A DNA stretch of 64,000 nt from Akkermansiaceae bacterium (GTDB taxonomy: Bacteria; Verrucomicrobiota; Verrucomicrobiia; Verrucomicrobiales; Akkermansiaceae): contig JABDMC010000156.1 in NCBI GenBank assembly GCA_013001695.1, positions 1 through 64,000 on the forward strand, in the 5' to 3' direction. Shown in pieces: positions 54,034 through 63,322 of this stretch. The translations under genes were made by a program, and so were the position numbers. Position 1 is the first letter of the stretch. The number at the start of each line of letters is the position of its first letter. Below the pieces are notes generated by a model. That model was not told the origin of the DNA and ran no database searches. It saw nothing but the letters and a program-made list of their open reading frames with translations.

Positions 54034-55861
54034 ACCCCCAGAGCACCGGAATCATGAAGGAGGCCACGATCCAGAGGATGACGGCGAGGGGCGCCCCGAC
54101 CCGGAAGAAGTCCCCGAACTTGTAGCCGCCGGCCCCGTAAACGAAGGTGTTGGTCTGGTAACCGATGGGGGTCGCGAAACTGGCGGAGGCGCCGAACATC
54201 ACGGCCACCACGAGGGCGCGCGGGTCATCGAAACCCGCCTGCACCCCCAGGGCGATCGCCAGGGGCGTCAGCAGGGCGGCCACCGCGTTGTTGCTGATCA
54301 CCTCGGTGAGAAGGGCCGCCGAGATATAGATGCCGGCGACGAGCAGGTAGGGCCGGTCCCCCACGACCCCCACGACGTGATCCGCGAGCAAGGCGGCGAG
54401 ACCCGAGCGCTCGACGCCGAGACCGACGCCCAGCATCCCGAAAATCAGGAAGAGCACCTTCCACTCGATGGCGCTGTAGGCCTCCTTCGGGTCGAGGCAG
54501 CGGGTCAGCAGCACGAAGAGGGCGGCCCCCATGGCGAGCACCACCACCGGAATTCCCGGCAGCACCTTGAAGCCCACGAGGGCCCCGAGGACCATGAAGG
54601 CCCCGATCGCCCCGACCGCGAGCGGGGCCCGCCCCGGGCGCAGCAGGGTGGCCTTGGGCTCGCTCAGGTTGATGAAGTCCTTCCGCTCAAAGAGTTGGCG
54701 CATTTTTTCCGCGGGGCCCTGCACGAGGAGGGTGTCGCCGAAGGCGAGGGTGACGTCCTCGAAGCGCTCCCGGAGGCTGGTCCCCCGGCGGTGCACCGCG
54801 AGGATGATCACCCCGAAGCGCTGCCGGAACTTCAGATCCCGCAGGGTCCTGCCCGTCATGGTGGATCCCGGGCCGATGATCCCCTCCATCAGCACGGCGG
54901 ATTCGGTGCGCTCCCCCTCCAACCCGAGGTCATCCTCGCCCCGGAGGGGAAGATCGGTGTTTTCCGTGATTCCCACGAGCCCCTCGACCTTCCCCTTGAA
55001 GACGATCTCGTCGCCCTCCTCGAAGACGATTTCCGGGAGCGGGGCCGCGATCGGTTTCCCCTTCCGCACCACCTCCAGGACCCGGGCCCGCCGCAACTTG
55101 GCGAGCTTCGTTTCCGGAAACGGCTTTCCGATGACCGGCGACCCCCGCCGCACGAGGGCGTAGGTGATGAACTCGCGGCTCTCGGAACTATCGATGAGGG
55201 CCGCGAGGGTCACCCGGTCCGGCAACAGGCGCCGCCCGATGGTCAGCATGTAGACCAGCGCCACCCCCACGAAGATGATGCCGAGGGGAAAGATCTCGAA
55301 CATGCCGAAGGGCTCGTAGCCGTGCTCCACCGTGATCCCCGCCGCGATGAGGTTCGTGGACGTTCCCACGATCGTCATGGTCCCGCCCACGATGGCGGCG
55401 TAGGAGAGCGGGATCAGGAACCGCGAGGCCCGCCATTCCTTCTTGCGGCAAATCCCGAGGATGATCGGCATGAACACCACCACCACCGGCGTGTTGTTCA
55501 TGAAACACGACAGGAATGCCACCGAGACCATGAGAACCACCAGCATGCGGAGCGGACTCACCGCCGCGAAGCGCTCGAACTGCGCCCCGAGGGCGTCGAT
55601 CACCCCGGTGCGGTCGAGGGCCGCGCTCAGGACGAACATGCACGCCACCGTGATGGGCGCCGGATGGGCGAAGACGCGCAGGGCGTCGAACTTCATGAGG
55701 GCCGGGTCGGTCGGCGCCACCGGCAGGATCCCGGTGACGATGCAGGCGAAGAGCGCCCCCAGCGCCACGATCTCGACCGGCAGCCATTCCTTCACGAAGG
55801 CCGCGAAGACGACCAGCACGAGAACCCCCATGAAGACCTGTTGCTGCCAGACTTCCAACAT
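54032..55861 (-). CDS. SLC13/DASS-family permease with TrkA-C (RCK_C) domains
   Basis: FLSCFMNNTPVVVVFMPIILGICRKK, RFLIPLSYAAIVGGTMTIVGTSTNLI, two RCK_C-like segments, ALLTEVISNNAVAALLTPLAIALG. Confidence 0.94.
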   Translation of the reverse strand: MLEVWQQQVFMGVLVLVVFAAFVKEWLPVEIVALGALFACIVTGILPVAPTDPALMKFDALRVFAHPAPITVACMFVLSAALDRTGVIDALGAQFERFAAVSPLRMLVVLMVSVAFLSCFMNNTPVVVVFMPIILGICRKKEWRASRFLIPLSYAAIVGGTMTIVGTSTNLIAAGITVEHGYEPFGMFEIFPLGIIFVGVALVYMLTIGRRLLPDRVTLAALIDSSESREFITYALVRRGSPVIGKPFPETKLAKLRRARVLEVVRKGKPIAAPLPEIVFEEGDEIVFKGKVEGLVGITENTDLPLRGEDDLGLEGERTESAVLMEGIIGPGSTMTGRTLRDLKFRQRFGVIILAVHRRGTSLRERFEDVTLAFGDTLLVQGPAEKMRQLFERKDFINLSEPKATLLRPGRAPLAVGAIGAFMVLGALVGFKVLPGIPVVVLAMGAALFVLLTRCLDPKEAYSAIEWKVLFLIFGMLGVGLGVERSGLAALLADHVVGVVGDRPYLLVAGIYISAALLTEVISNNAVAALLTPLAIALGVQAGFDDPRALVVAVMFGASASFATPIGYQTNTFVYGAGGYKFGDFFRVGAPLAVILWIVASFMIPVLWG

Positions 55862-55997
55862 GCTGAATCAATTTTACCGCAGGAGCCGTCCCCTGCCAGC
55901 GCCCGCGCCCGGACAGGAAGCACCCTCCGTCACCGCAGATATATCCCGCCCGGGGAGATGCCCCACGAAAAAAAATCCGCCATTCACACCACCTCTC

Positions 55998-56090
55998 CCG
56001 GCGCAGTCTTTCGCAGCGCATCTTCCGGCGCAGCCGTCTTTCGGCGCAGCCGCCTTTCGCAGCGCGTCTTCCGGCGAAGCCGTCCGGCCT
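55998..56090. repeat. Second copy of the gcgcag/cgtctt repeat, on the other side of the SLC13 gene
   Basis: ccggcgcagtctttcgcagcgcatcttccggcgcagccgtctttcggcgcagccgcctttcgcagcgcgtcttccggcgaagccgtccgg. Confidence 0.65.
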
Positions 56091-56454
56091 ACCCCATCCG
56101 GTAGACGATCCGCGCCTTGTCGGTGTCGTAGGGCGACATCTCCATCTTGACCTTGTCGCCGACGACCAGGCGGATGAAGCGCTTCCGCATCTTTCCGGAG
56201 ATGTGCGCCAGGACCTCGTGGCCGCTGGGCAGCTTCACCTTGAACATGGTGCCGGCCAGGACCGCCGAAATGGTGCCTTCCACCTCCACGGCCTTGTCCT
56301 CGCCTTCGACCGTGTTCCGCTTCTTCTTGCCAAGCTCATGGCGGCGGCGGCGTCCGCCTCGTCTGCCACGTCCACGTTTTCTAGGGGGTCCTGCGATGGT
56401 AAGCCTTCTTTCTGCTGTTTGGGAGACGCTGTCGCGCCCCGTGGGGCGCATCAT
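56089..56454 (-). CDS. infA: Translation initiation factor IF-1 with basic N-terminal extension (start uncertain)
   Basis: AVEVEGTISAVLAGTMFKVKLPSGHEVLAHISGKMRKRFIRLVVGDKVKMEMSPYDTDKARIVYRMG is IF-1. N-terminal RKRGRGRRGGRRRRHELGKKKRN. ATG at 56454, or a non-canonical ATC at 56397 behind AGAAGG. Confidence 0.9.
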   Translation of the reverse strand: MMRPTGRDSVSQTAERRLTIAGPPRKRGRGRRGGRRRRHELGKKKRNTVEGEDKAVEVEGTISAVLAGTMFKVKLPSGHEVLAHISGKMRKRFIRLVVGDKVKMEMSPYDTDKARIVYRMG

Positions 56455-56630
56455 CCCGGATTTTCCTTCGCCCGCAACCGAAATCTCACTCCCCGGGGCC
56501 ATTCCGGACCGCCCCCCCCGGCCGTCCACCCCCGGAGATTTGCATTGACACTCCGGGACCGCGCTCCTAATTTTCGCGCCCTTTCGCGCCGGATCCACCG
56601 GCCGGGACTCCCCCTGATCCGAATCCGAGG

Positions 56631-57062
56631 ATGAGCACATTTTCCGCCAAACCAGCCGATGTGGACCGCAAGTGGCACATCATCGACGCCGAGGGCAAGG
56701 TCCTCGGCCGCATCGCCGTCGAAGCGGCGCGCCTCCTGCGCGGCAAGCACAAGCCGATCTACACGTCCCATATCGACACCGGCGACTTCGTGGTGGTGGT
56801 GAATGCCGACAAGGTTGTTCTCACCGGGACGAAAGAAACCGAGAAGATTTACACCAGCCACTCCGGCTACGTCGGCGGCCAGAAGGTCGAGACGCCGAAG
56901 CGGATCCGGAAGCGCAAGCCGGAGCTTCTCGTCGAGCGGGCGGTGCGCGGCATGATTCCCCACAACCGCCTCGGCCGCGCCCAGTTCAAGAAGCTCAGCG
57001 TCTACGCCGGGCCGGATCATCCCCACGAGGCCCAGCAGCCGCAGCCCTTCACCATTTCCTGA
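56631..57062 (+). CDS. rplM: 50S ribosomal protein L13
   Basis: [67 protein letters not shown]. Confidence 0.96.
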   Translation: MSTFSAKPADVDRKWHIIDAEGKVLGRIAVEAARLLRGKHKPIYTSHIDTGDFVVVVNADKVVLTGTKETEKIYTSHSGYVGGQKVETPKRIRKRKPELLVERAVRGMIPHNRLGRAQFKKLSVYAGPDHPHEAQQPQPFTIS

Positions 57063-57082
57063 GTTCCCTTCGCACCATTTCC

Positions 57083-57481
57083 ATGTCCGCCACCGCCACC
57101 ACCTACACCGCCACGGGACGCCGCAAGAAGTCCGTGGCCCGCATCTGGCTCACCGAAGGCACCGGGAAGATCACGATCAACGGGTCGCCCTTCGAGGAAT
57201 ACTTTCCGACGCTGCCGCTCGAGAACCAGGTTCTCGCCCCGTTCCAGACGTCCAACATGGTCAACAAGTTCGACGTGAAGGTCGTCGCCAGCGGCGGCGG
57301 ACTCGGCGGGCAGGCCGACGCCGTGAAGCTCGCCGTGGCGCGGGCCCTCACGCAATTCGACTCCGAGCTGCGCGGCCCGCTGAAGGCCGCCGGGCTTCTC
57401 CGCCGCGACCCGCGCGCCAAGGAGCGCAAGAAGGCCGGCCAGCCGGGCGCCCGCAAGCGCTTCCAGTTCTCGAAGCGCTGA
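57083..57481 (+). CDS. rpsI: 30S ribosomal protein S9
   Basis: TATGRRKKSVARIWL...GGGLGGQADAVKLAVARAL...LLRRDPRAKERKKAGQPGARKRFQFSKR. ATG 57083. Confidence 0.96.
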   Translation: MSATATTYTATGRRKKSVARIWLTEGTGKITINGSPFEEYFPTLPLENQVLAPFQTSNMVNKFDVKVVASGGGLGGQADAVKLAVARALTQFDSELRGPLKAAGLLRRDPRAKERKKAGQPGARKRFQFSKR

Positions 57482-57483
57482 TT

Positions 57484-57581
57484 GGGTTATTCGTTACTGG
57501 GTGATTGGTTATTGGCGGCGAGGAAGACGCGGTCTTCGCAGAACGCGCCGTTCCCCAAATACCTCAATAACTGAATAACCA
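57484..57581. repeat. AT-rich inverted-repeat element between rpsI and xth
   Basis: Left arm ggttattcgtta (57485) matches the reverse complement of taactgaataacc (57568) with one indel; internal hairpin gaagac-gcg-gtcttc. Confidence 0.6.
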
Positions 57582-57591
57582 AACAACCGCA

Positions 57592-58353
57592 GTGAAACTG
57601 CTGAGTTGGAACGTGAACGGCATCCGGGCGGTCCTGAAGAAGGACTTCACCCGGGACATCCTCGCGGAGGACCCCGACATCCTCTGCCTGCAGGAAACCA
57701 AGGCCCGCCCGGAGCAGGTGGAGGTGCCCCTCGATCTCGGGGCCTACCGGACCTACTGGAATTCCGCCGAGAAGCCCGGCTACTCCGGCACCGCGATCTT
57801 CACGAAGACCGAGCCGCTGGAGGTCACCTGCGGCATGGGCATCGACGCACACGACACCGAAGGGCGCGTCATCCGGGCCGAGTTTCCCGACTTCCAGATC
57901 GTGAACGTCTACACGCCGAACGCCCAGGACGGCCTGCGGCGCCTCGACTACCGGATGGCGTGGGATGACGCCTTCCGCGCCTACCTCCTGCACCTGCAGA
58001 AGTCCGGCAAACCGGTCATCTGGTGCGGGGACCTGAACGTCGCCCACGAGGAGATCGACCTCGCCCGGCCGAAGCAGAACCGCGGCTCGGCCGGATTCTC
58101 GGACGAGGAGCGCGCCAAGTTCTCGGCCCTCCTCGAGGCCGGGTTCACCGACACCTTCCGCCATTACTCCCCGGACGAGGCCGAGGCCTACAGCTGGTGG
58201 TCGTTCCGCGGCGGCGCCCGCCAGCGCAACGTCGGCTGGCGCATCGACTATTTCGGGGCCGACGAGACGGCCCTCCCGGCGGTGGCCTCCGCCACGATCC
58301 ACCCCGCGATCCTCGGCTCCGACCACTGCCCGGTCGGCATCACGCTGAAGTGA
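57592..58353 (+). CDS. xth: Exodeoxyribonuclease III
   Basis: GTG start; KLLSWNVNGIRAVLKKDF, LCLQETKA, YSGTAIFTK, WCGDLNVAHEEIDLARPKQNRGSAGFSDEER, WRIDYF, LGSDHCPVGITL. Confidence 0.96.
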   Translation: MKLLSWNVNGIRAVLKKDFTRDILAEDPDILCLQETKARPEQVEVPLDLGAYRTYWNSAEKPGYSGTAIFTKTEPLEVTCGMGIDAHDTEGRVIRAEFPDFQIVNVYTPNAQDGLRRLDYRMAWDDAFRAYLLHLQKSGKPVIWCGDLNVAHEEIDLARPKQNRGSAGFSDEERAKFSALLEAGFTDTFRHYSPDEAEAYSWWSFRGGARQRNVGWRIDYFGADETALPAVASATIHPAILGSDHCPVGITLK

Positions 58354-58416
58354 CGGCGCCGCGGTTTGCCCGTGTCCGGCGACGCCTGGCGCGAGGACGG
58401 GGCCGTCCGGCCCGCG

Positions 58417-58770
58417 TCACGCACCGCCAGATTCCCGCTCGCCGTCGGCGGCGGTCCCGAGGGCCTTCCCGCAGGAAAAGCACACCTCGAAATTCCCGGG
58501 GTTGCTCTCGCCGCACTCCGCGCAGGTCACCTCGGTGTCGGACCCGCGGGCATTCTCGTGGATCGCGCGCCGCATCACCTTCCACGCCCGCTCGTAGTCC
58601 TCATCGTGCAGCACGCAGATGTTGGGATAGAATTCGGTGATCGGGATCTCGGTGAGGCCGGACATGGCGAGATACTCGTTGCGCATGATCACCGGAATGC
58701 CTTCCGCCTCGAGCAGCCCCCGGTAGTAGGAAACCAGGGTGTGGTCGCGGTGCCGGAAAAGCTCCTTCAT
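58417..58770 (-). CDS. DUF2007-like protein with C-terminal zinc ribbon
   Basis: YYRGLLEAEGIPVIMRNEYL...PNICVLHDEDYERAWKVM (DUF2007-like) + CAECGESNPGNFEVCFSCGKALG (CxxC...CxxC). Confidence 0.75.
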   Translation of the reverse strand: MKELFRHRDHTLVSYYRGLLEAEGIPVIMRNEYLAMSGLTEIPITEFYPNICVLHDEDYERAWKVMRRAIHENARGSDTEVTCAECGESNPGNFEVCFSCGKALGTAADGERESGGA

Positions 58771-58793
58771 GCCCCTGCGTCCCGCCCGCCGCC

Positions 58794-60086
58794 TCAGGAA
58801 TTCATCAACTCCTCGATCTCCCCGGCCTCCACCGGGATGTTGGCGAAGAGGTTCACGTTCTCGTCCTTGCCGATGAGGATATCGTCCTCGAGGCGCACCC
58901 CGAGATTCTCCTCCCGGATGTAGATCCCCGGCTCCACCGTGAAAACCATCCCCTCGCGGACCGGCTCGTGCGGCGGGCAGACGTCATGCACATCGAGGCC
59001 CAGGTGGTGGCCGACGCCGTGCATGTAGTACTTCTTCACGAGGGGCCGCTCGTCCTTGTCCTGCTCCTTGGCGTCCTTGGCATCGACGAGGCCGAGCTGG
59101 ATCAACTCGGCCTCCATGAGCTCCAGGGTGTGGTCCCGCCACTCCATGGGGGTCACCCCCGGACGCAGGAAATCGGTGGCGCCCCGCTGGACCCGCAGGA
59201 CCGCGTCGTAGACCGCCCGCTGGCGGTCGCTGAAGCGTCCGTTGACCGGCACGGTGCGCGTCATGTCGGCGTTCCAGTTCGCCCACTCCGCCCCGACATC
59301 CATCAGGAGCATCATGCCGTCCTCGCAGACGGACTGGTTCTCGACGTAGTGCAGGGTGCAGGCGTTGCGCCCGCAGCCGACGATCGGCGGGTAGGCGAAC
59401 CCCCGCGACTTCCTCCGGACGAACTCGTGCAGGTACTCGGCCTCCACCTCCCACTCGCCCACTCCCGGCTTCAGGAACGACAGGACCCGCCGGAACCCGG
59501 CCTCGGTGATGTCGATGGCCCGCTGCAGCTGCTTGATCTCCTCCTTGTCCTTGATGATGCGCAACTCGTGCATGAGGAGCGCCAGCCGCTCGTAGCGGTG
59601 CAGGGGGTAGCGGTCCCGGCAGTCCCGGATGAAGCGGTCGTTGCGCGTTTCCACCACCGCGGTGGCCCGCAGGTGCTCGTTGGTGGCGAGATGCACCGAC
59701 TGGGATTGCGGCATGAGCCGGTGCCAGTGGGCCTCGAAGTCCTTCGTCCAGATGACCCGCTTCACGCCGGACACCTCCGTGGCCTGCTCCTTGGTGAGCT
59801 TGTCGCCCTCCCAGATGGAGAGGTGCTCGCTGGCCTCCCGCACGAAGAGGATCTCGCGGTCCTTCTCTTCCGCCGCGTCGGGAAAGAGCACCAGGATGGT
59901 CTCCTCCTGGTCCACCCCGGTCAGGTAGAAGAGGTCCGAATTCTGCTGAAAGGGCAGCACGCCGTCGGCGTTGGTCGGCATGATGTCGTTGGCGTGCACG
60001 ATCACGAGCGCCCCCTTCGGCAGCAACTCGCGCAGCCTGTCGCGGTTGCGCACGAATAGTTCCGGATCAATCCTGTCGTATCTCAT
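58794..60086 (-). CDS. pepP: Xaa-Pro aminopeptidase (aminopeptidase P)
   Basis: FYLTGVDQEETILVLFP, LLMDVGAEWANWNADMTRTVPVNGRFS, HGVGHHLGLDVHDV, GMVFTVEPGIYI. Confidence 0.94.
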   Translation of the reverse strand: MRYDRIDPELFVRNRDRLRELLPKGALVIVHANDIMPTNADGVLPFQQNSDLFYLTGVDQEETILVLFPDAAEEKDREILFVREASEHLSIWEGDKLTKEQATEVSGVKRVIWTKDFEAHWHRLMPQSQSVHLATNEHLRATAVVETRNDRFIRDCRDRYPLHRYERLALLMHELRIIKDKEEIKQLQRAIDITEAGFRRVLSFLKPGVGEWEVEAEYLHEFVRRKSRGFAYPPIVGCGRNACTLHYVENQSVCEDGMMLLMDVGAEWANWNADMTRTVPVNGRFSDRQRAVYDAVLRVQRGATDFLRPGVTPMEWRDHTLELMEAELIQLGLVDAKDAKEQDKDERPLVKKYYMHGVGHHLGLDVHDVCPPHEPVREGMVFTVEPGIYIREENLGVRLEDDILIGKDENVNLFANIPVEAGEIEELMNS

Positions 60087-60120
60087 AGTCGATCTGTCCT
60101 CGATTCCCTTCCCCGGCGGA

Positions 60121-60966
60121 CTAGCCGCCGAACCAGCGCAGCTTCTTCCGCAGGGTCTCGTAGAATGAATGGTCCGGCATGCGCACCAGGCAGAGCGGCC
60201 GGGGGGCCTTTTCGACCCGCACCACGCTGCCCCGCGCCAGCCGCAGGACGTCGCGCCCGTCGACGGTGAACAGAATCGGCTCGGCGTTCTTCCCGCCGTG
60301 TCCGATCTCCACCACCGAGCCGTCGTCCACCACGAGGGCGCGGTTGCTCAGGCTGTGCGGGCAAATCGGGGAAATCACGAATACCCCGGCCCGCGGCGAA
60401 ATCAGCGGTCCCCCCGCCGCGAGGTTGTAGGCCGTCGAGCCCGTGGGGGTGGCCACGATGAGCCCGTCGGCGCGGTAATGGTTCAGCAGCTCGCCGTCGA
60501 CCCGCGCTTCGAGCGACACCAGCCGGCCGGTCTCGCCCCGCATCAGGACGACCTCGTTCAGGGCGAGGAACTCCTGCTCGCCGTTGTTCTCCTCGACCAT
60601 GCGGACCTTCAGGACGGAGCGCTCGCTGACCTCGTAGGTTCCCTTCTCGAGGACCTCCGCGCAGGCCTCGATCTCCTCGTCGGTGCAGGTCGTGAGGAAC
60701 CCGAGGGTGCCGATGTTGACGCCGGCCACCGGCGCCTCGCAGCCGCCCATGCGGTGCAGGGTCTCGAGGAGGGTGCCGTCGCCTCCCAGCGAGATGACGA
60801 GGTCGGCCCCTTCCCAGAACTTCGCGACCCCGCTTTCGCCGAGGAGCGCCGCGGTGGCCTCCTCCAGGACGGTGTCGATCCCGCGCCGGTGCAGGATCTC
60901 CCGCACCCGGCGCAAGGCAGCCGGGGCCTCGGCCTTGCGGGGATGGGCGACGATCGCGATCTGCAC
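60121..60966 (-). CDS. nadK: NAD kinase
   Basis: LVISLGGDGTLLETLHRMG, GVNIGTLGFLT, YRADGLIVATPTGSTAYNLAAGGPLISP. Confidence 0.95.
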   Translation of the reverse strand: MQIAIVAHPRKAEAPAALRRVREILHRRGIDTVLEEATAALLGESGVAKFWEGADLVISLGGDGTLLETLHRMGGCEAPVAGVNIGTLGFLTTCTDEEIEACAEVLEKGTYEVSERSVLKVRMVEENNGEQEFLALNEVVLMRGETGRLVSLEARVDGELLNHYRADGLIVATPTGSTAYNLAAGGPLISPRAGVFVISPICPHSLSNRALVVDDGSVVEIGHGGKNAEPILFTVDGRDVLRLARGSVVRVEKAPRPLCLVRMPDHSFYETLRKKLRWFGG

Positions 60967-61051
60967 TGCCCGTTTCTAGCGGCCAGCCCTGACGAGGTCG
61001 AAGCGATTTTTGGGGGGAAGGAATATCCCCCGCGGGACCGGCCCGCGGCCG

Positions 61052-61828
61052 TCACGCCACGAGAACCTCGATGCCCAGGTTCTCGAGCCCGCCGATCATG
61101 CCGGGATCCGCCCCCTCGCTGGTGACGAGGGTCGTCAAGTCGCCGACCTGCGCGAAGAAGAAGGAGGACTTCACGCCGATCTTGGTGGCGTCGGCAAGGA
61201 GGCAGATCTCCTCGGAGCACTCGATGACGCGCTCCTTGAACGCCGCCTGCCGGGAATTCGTCTCGGAGACGCCGCGCTCGAGGTGGATCCCGCTGCACGA
61301 GAAGAACATGCGGTGGATGTTGTGCTTGCGCATGGTGGTCTCGGCGGGGAGCCCGATGTAGGACCTCGAGCGCGCTTCCCAGATGCCGCCGGTCGAGATC
61401 AGGTCGATCCCCTCGCGGTTGGCGAGGGCCGAGACGACGTTGTGCGCGTTGGTCAGGACGGTCAGGGGGACGTCGGGGAGGAACTCCACGAGGGTGAGGG
61501 CCGTCGAGGAGGCGTCGATGAAGATGGTGTCGTTGGGCTCGATGCGCTCCGCCGCGAGGCGCGCGATGGCGGTCTTGGCCTCGCGGTTGATCAGCTGGCG
61601 CTCGGTGAGGGCCAGCTCCACGCGGGCCTGGTTGGGCTTCACCGCCCCGCCGTGGATGCGATGCACCTCCCCGCGCTTCTCGAGGAACTCGAGGTCCTTG
61701 CGGATCGTCTCGTCGGTGACCTCGAGGGCCGCCGCCAGCTCCACGGTGCGCACCGACTCGCATTCCGCGAGCCTGCTGAGAATGAAGGCCTGGCGCTCGG
61801 GCGGGAGCATGACGGGTCGTGATTGCAT
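61052..61828 (-). CDS. DeoR-family transcriptional regulator
   Basis: RQAFILSRLAECESVRTVELAAALEVTDETIRKDLEFLEKRGEVHRIHGGAV HTH and DeoR sensor domain. Confidence 0.94.
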   Translation of the reverse strand: MQSRPVMLPPERQAFILSRLAECESVRTVELAAALEVTDETIRKDLEFLEKRGEVHRIHGGAVKPNQARVELALTERQLINREAKTAIARLAAERIEPNDTIFIDASSTALTLVEFLPDVPLTVLTNAHNVVSALANREGIDLISTGGIWEARSRSYIGLPAETTMRKHNIHRMFFSCSGIHLERGVSETNSRQAAFKERVIECSEEICLLADATKIGVKSSFFFAQVGDLTTLVTSEGADPGMIGGLENLGIEVLVA

Positions 61829-61933
61829 GGTTTGTGGAGTGGATTGGCCCCGCGGGCCGGATGCCCCCTACCCGCCGGGGCCGCGGGGACATGGATCCCC
61901 ACCGCTGGGCTGGTCCCGGACGCACGCTATGAG

Positions 61934-61972
61934 TTGGGATTTTCTGGGATCCGCTTGGTTTTTCTTGGATTT
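61934..61972. promoter_or_regulatory. Four ~10-11 bp-phased direct repeats (consensus yTGGgatt) upstream of pduL
   Basis: ttgggat (61934), ctgggat (61944), ttggttt (61955), ttggatt (61965). Confidence 0.5.
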
Positions 61973-61975
61973 TAG

Positions 61976-62698
61976 TTGACGGAACCGCCATATCCAAGCA
62001 AAAAGCGGTTCGTTTACGCGCAAATGGCGATTAATTCCAACCTTCCGCGCGCCGTGGTAGAGCACCTCGTGCGCGAACAAGTCTACGGGGAGATGGGCCT
62101 CGCGCTCCCGGCCTCGGCGGCGGCGCCGAACGCCCTCGTGGTGAATGTGAGCGCCCGGCATTGCCACCTCTCCCCCGCGGCGGTCGAGCAACTCTTCGGT
62201 CCGGGCCACACCCTCACCCCGATGAAGCACCTCTACCAGTCGGGCGCCTTTGCGGCCAAGGAGACCGTCACCCTCGTCGGCCCGCGCAGCCGCGTCATTT
62301 CCAATCTCCGCATCCTCGGCCCGTGCCGCGATTTCAACCAGGTCGAACTGGCCTACACCGACGCCATCGCGCTGGGATTCGACATCCCGCTCCGCCTCTC
62401 GGGCGACATCGCGGGGACCCCCGGCTGCATGCTGATGGGGCCGAACGGGTTCTTCGAGATGCAGGAAGGCGTCATCCGGGCCGAACCGCACGTCCACATG
62501 CACCCCGACGACGCCGCCTACTACGGCGTGCAGCACAAGGACGTGATGAAGATGAAGGTCCACGGGGAATGCCCGGTGACCTTCGACAACATCGTGGTGC
62601 GGATCGACGAGAGCTTCAGCCTCGAGGTGCACATCGACACCGACGAGGGCAATGCCTGCGGGTTGAAGCCCGACACGTTCTGCGAATTGATCAAATAG
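61976..62698 (+). CDS. pduL: Phosphate acyltransferase PduL (BMC-associated); alternative start ATG 62024
   Basis: VNVSARHCHLSPAAVEQLFGPGHTLTP, HVHMHPDDAAYYGVQHKDVMKMKVHG, VRIDESFSLEVHIDTDEGNACG; N-terminal LPRAVVEHLVREQVYGEM resembles an encapsulation helix. Confidence 0.93.
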   Translation: MTEPPYPSKKRFVYAQMAINSNLPRAVVEHLVREQVYGEMGLALPASAAAPNALVVNVSARHCHLSPAAVEQLFGPGHTLTPMKHLYQSGAFAAKETVTLVGPRSRVISNLRILGPCRDFNQVELAYTDAIALGFDIPLRLSGDIAGTPGCMLMGPNGFFEMQEGVIRAEPHVHMHPDDAAYYGVQHKDVMKMKVHGECPVTFDNIVVRIDESFSLEVHIDTDEGNACGLKPDTFCELIK

Positions 62699-62723
62699 AC
62701 TCCAATCAAACCAACAAAAATAC

Positions 62724-62996
62724 ATGAGCCAAGCCCTTGGATTAATTGAGACGAAAGGATTCGTCGGCAACGTGGAGGCCTCCGATGCGATGGCCAAGGC
62801 GGCCGATGTGAGCCTCGTGAAGCAGGTGCAGATCGGCGGCGGATTCCTCACCATCCTCGTGCAAGGGGATGTCGGGAGCGTGAAGGCCGCGGTGGATGCC
62901 GGATCGGAAGCCGCCAACCGCGTCGGCGAATTGGTGGGTTCCCACGTGATCCCCCGCCCCCATGCCGATCTCCTCAAACGCTTCGACCTCTCCTGA
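62724..62996 (+). CDS. Bacterial microcompartment BMC-H shell protein
   Basis: ALGLIETKGFVGNVEASDAMAKAADVSLVKQVQIGGGFLTILVQGDVGSVKAAVDAG...SHVIPRPH. Confidence 0.96.
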   Translation: MSQALGLIETKGFVGNVEASDAMAKAADVSLVKQVQIGGGFLTILVQGDVGSVKAAVDAGSEAANRVGELVGSHVIPRPHADLLKRFDLS

Positions 62997-63029
62997 TCGA
63001 CCCCGGGACAATCCCAACCACACAGAATC

Positions 63030-63305
63030 ATGGCAAAACAAGCTGTAGGAATCATTGAAACGAAGGGCCTGGTCTCGCTGATGGAGGCGTCCGACGCCGC
63101 CCTGAAGGCCGCCGACATCACGATGATCGGCTGGAACAAGATCGGGGGCGGGCTCGTGACCGGCTTCTACACCGGGGACGTCGCGGCCGTGAAGGCCGGG
63201 GTCGACGCCGGCGCGGAAGCGGCCTCGCAGGTCGGCGAAGTGACCTCCATGCAGGTCATTCCGCGTCCCCACGACGACCTCTCCGGCCTCCTCGAACTGC
63301 TCTGA
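63030..63305 (+). CDS. Bacterial microcompartment BMC-H shell protein (second copy)
   Basis: AVGIIETKGLVSLMEASDAALKAADITMIGWNKIGGGLVTGFYTGDVAAVKAGVDAG...QVIPRPHDDL. Confidence 0.96.
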   Translation: MAKQAVGIIETKGLVSLMEASDAALKAADITMIGWNKIGGGLVTGFYTGDVAAVKAGVDAGAEAASQVGEVTSMQVIPRPHDDLSGLLELL

Positions 63306-63322
63306 CGGCTCGCGGCGCCCGC

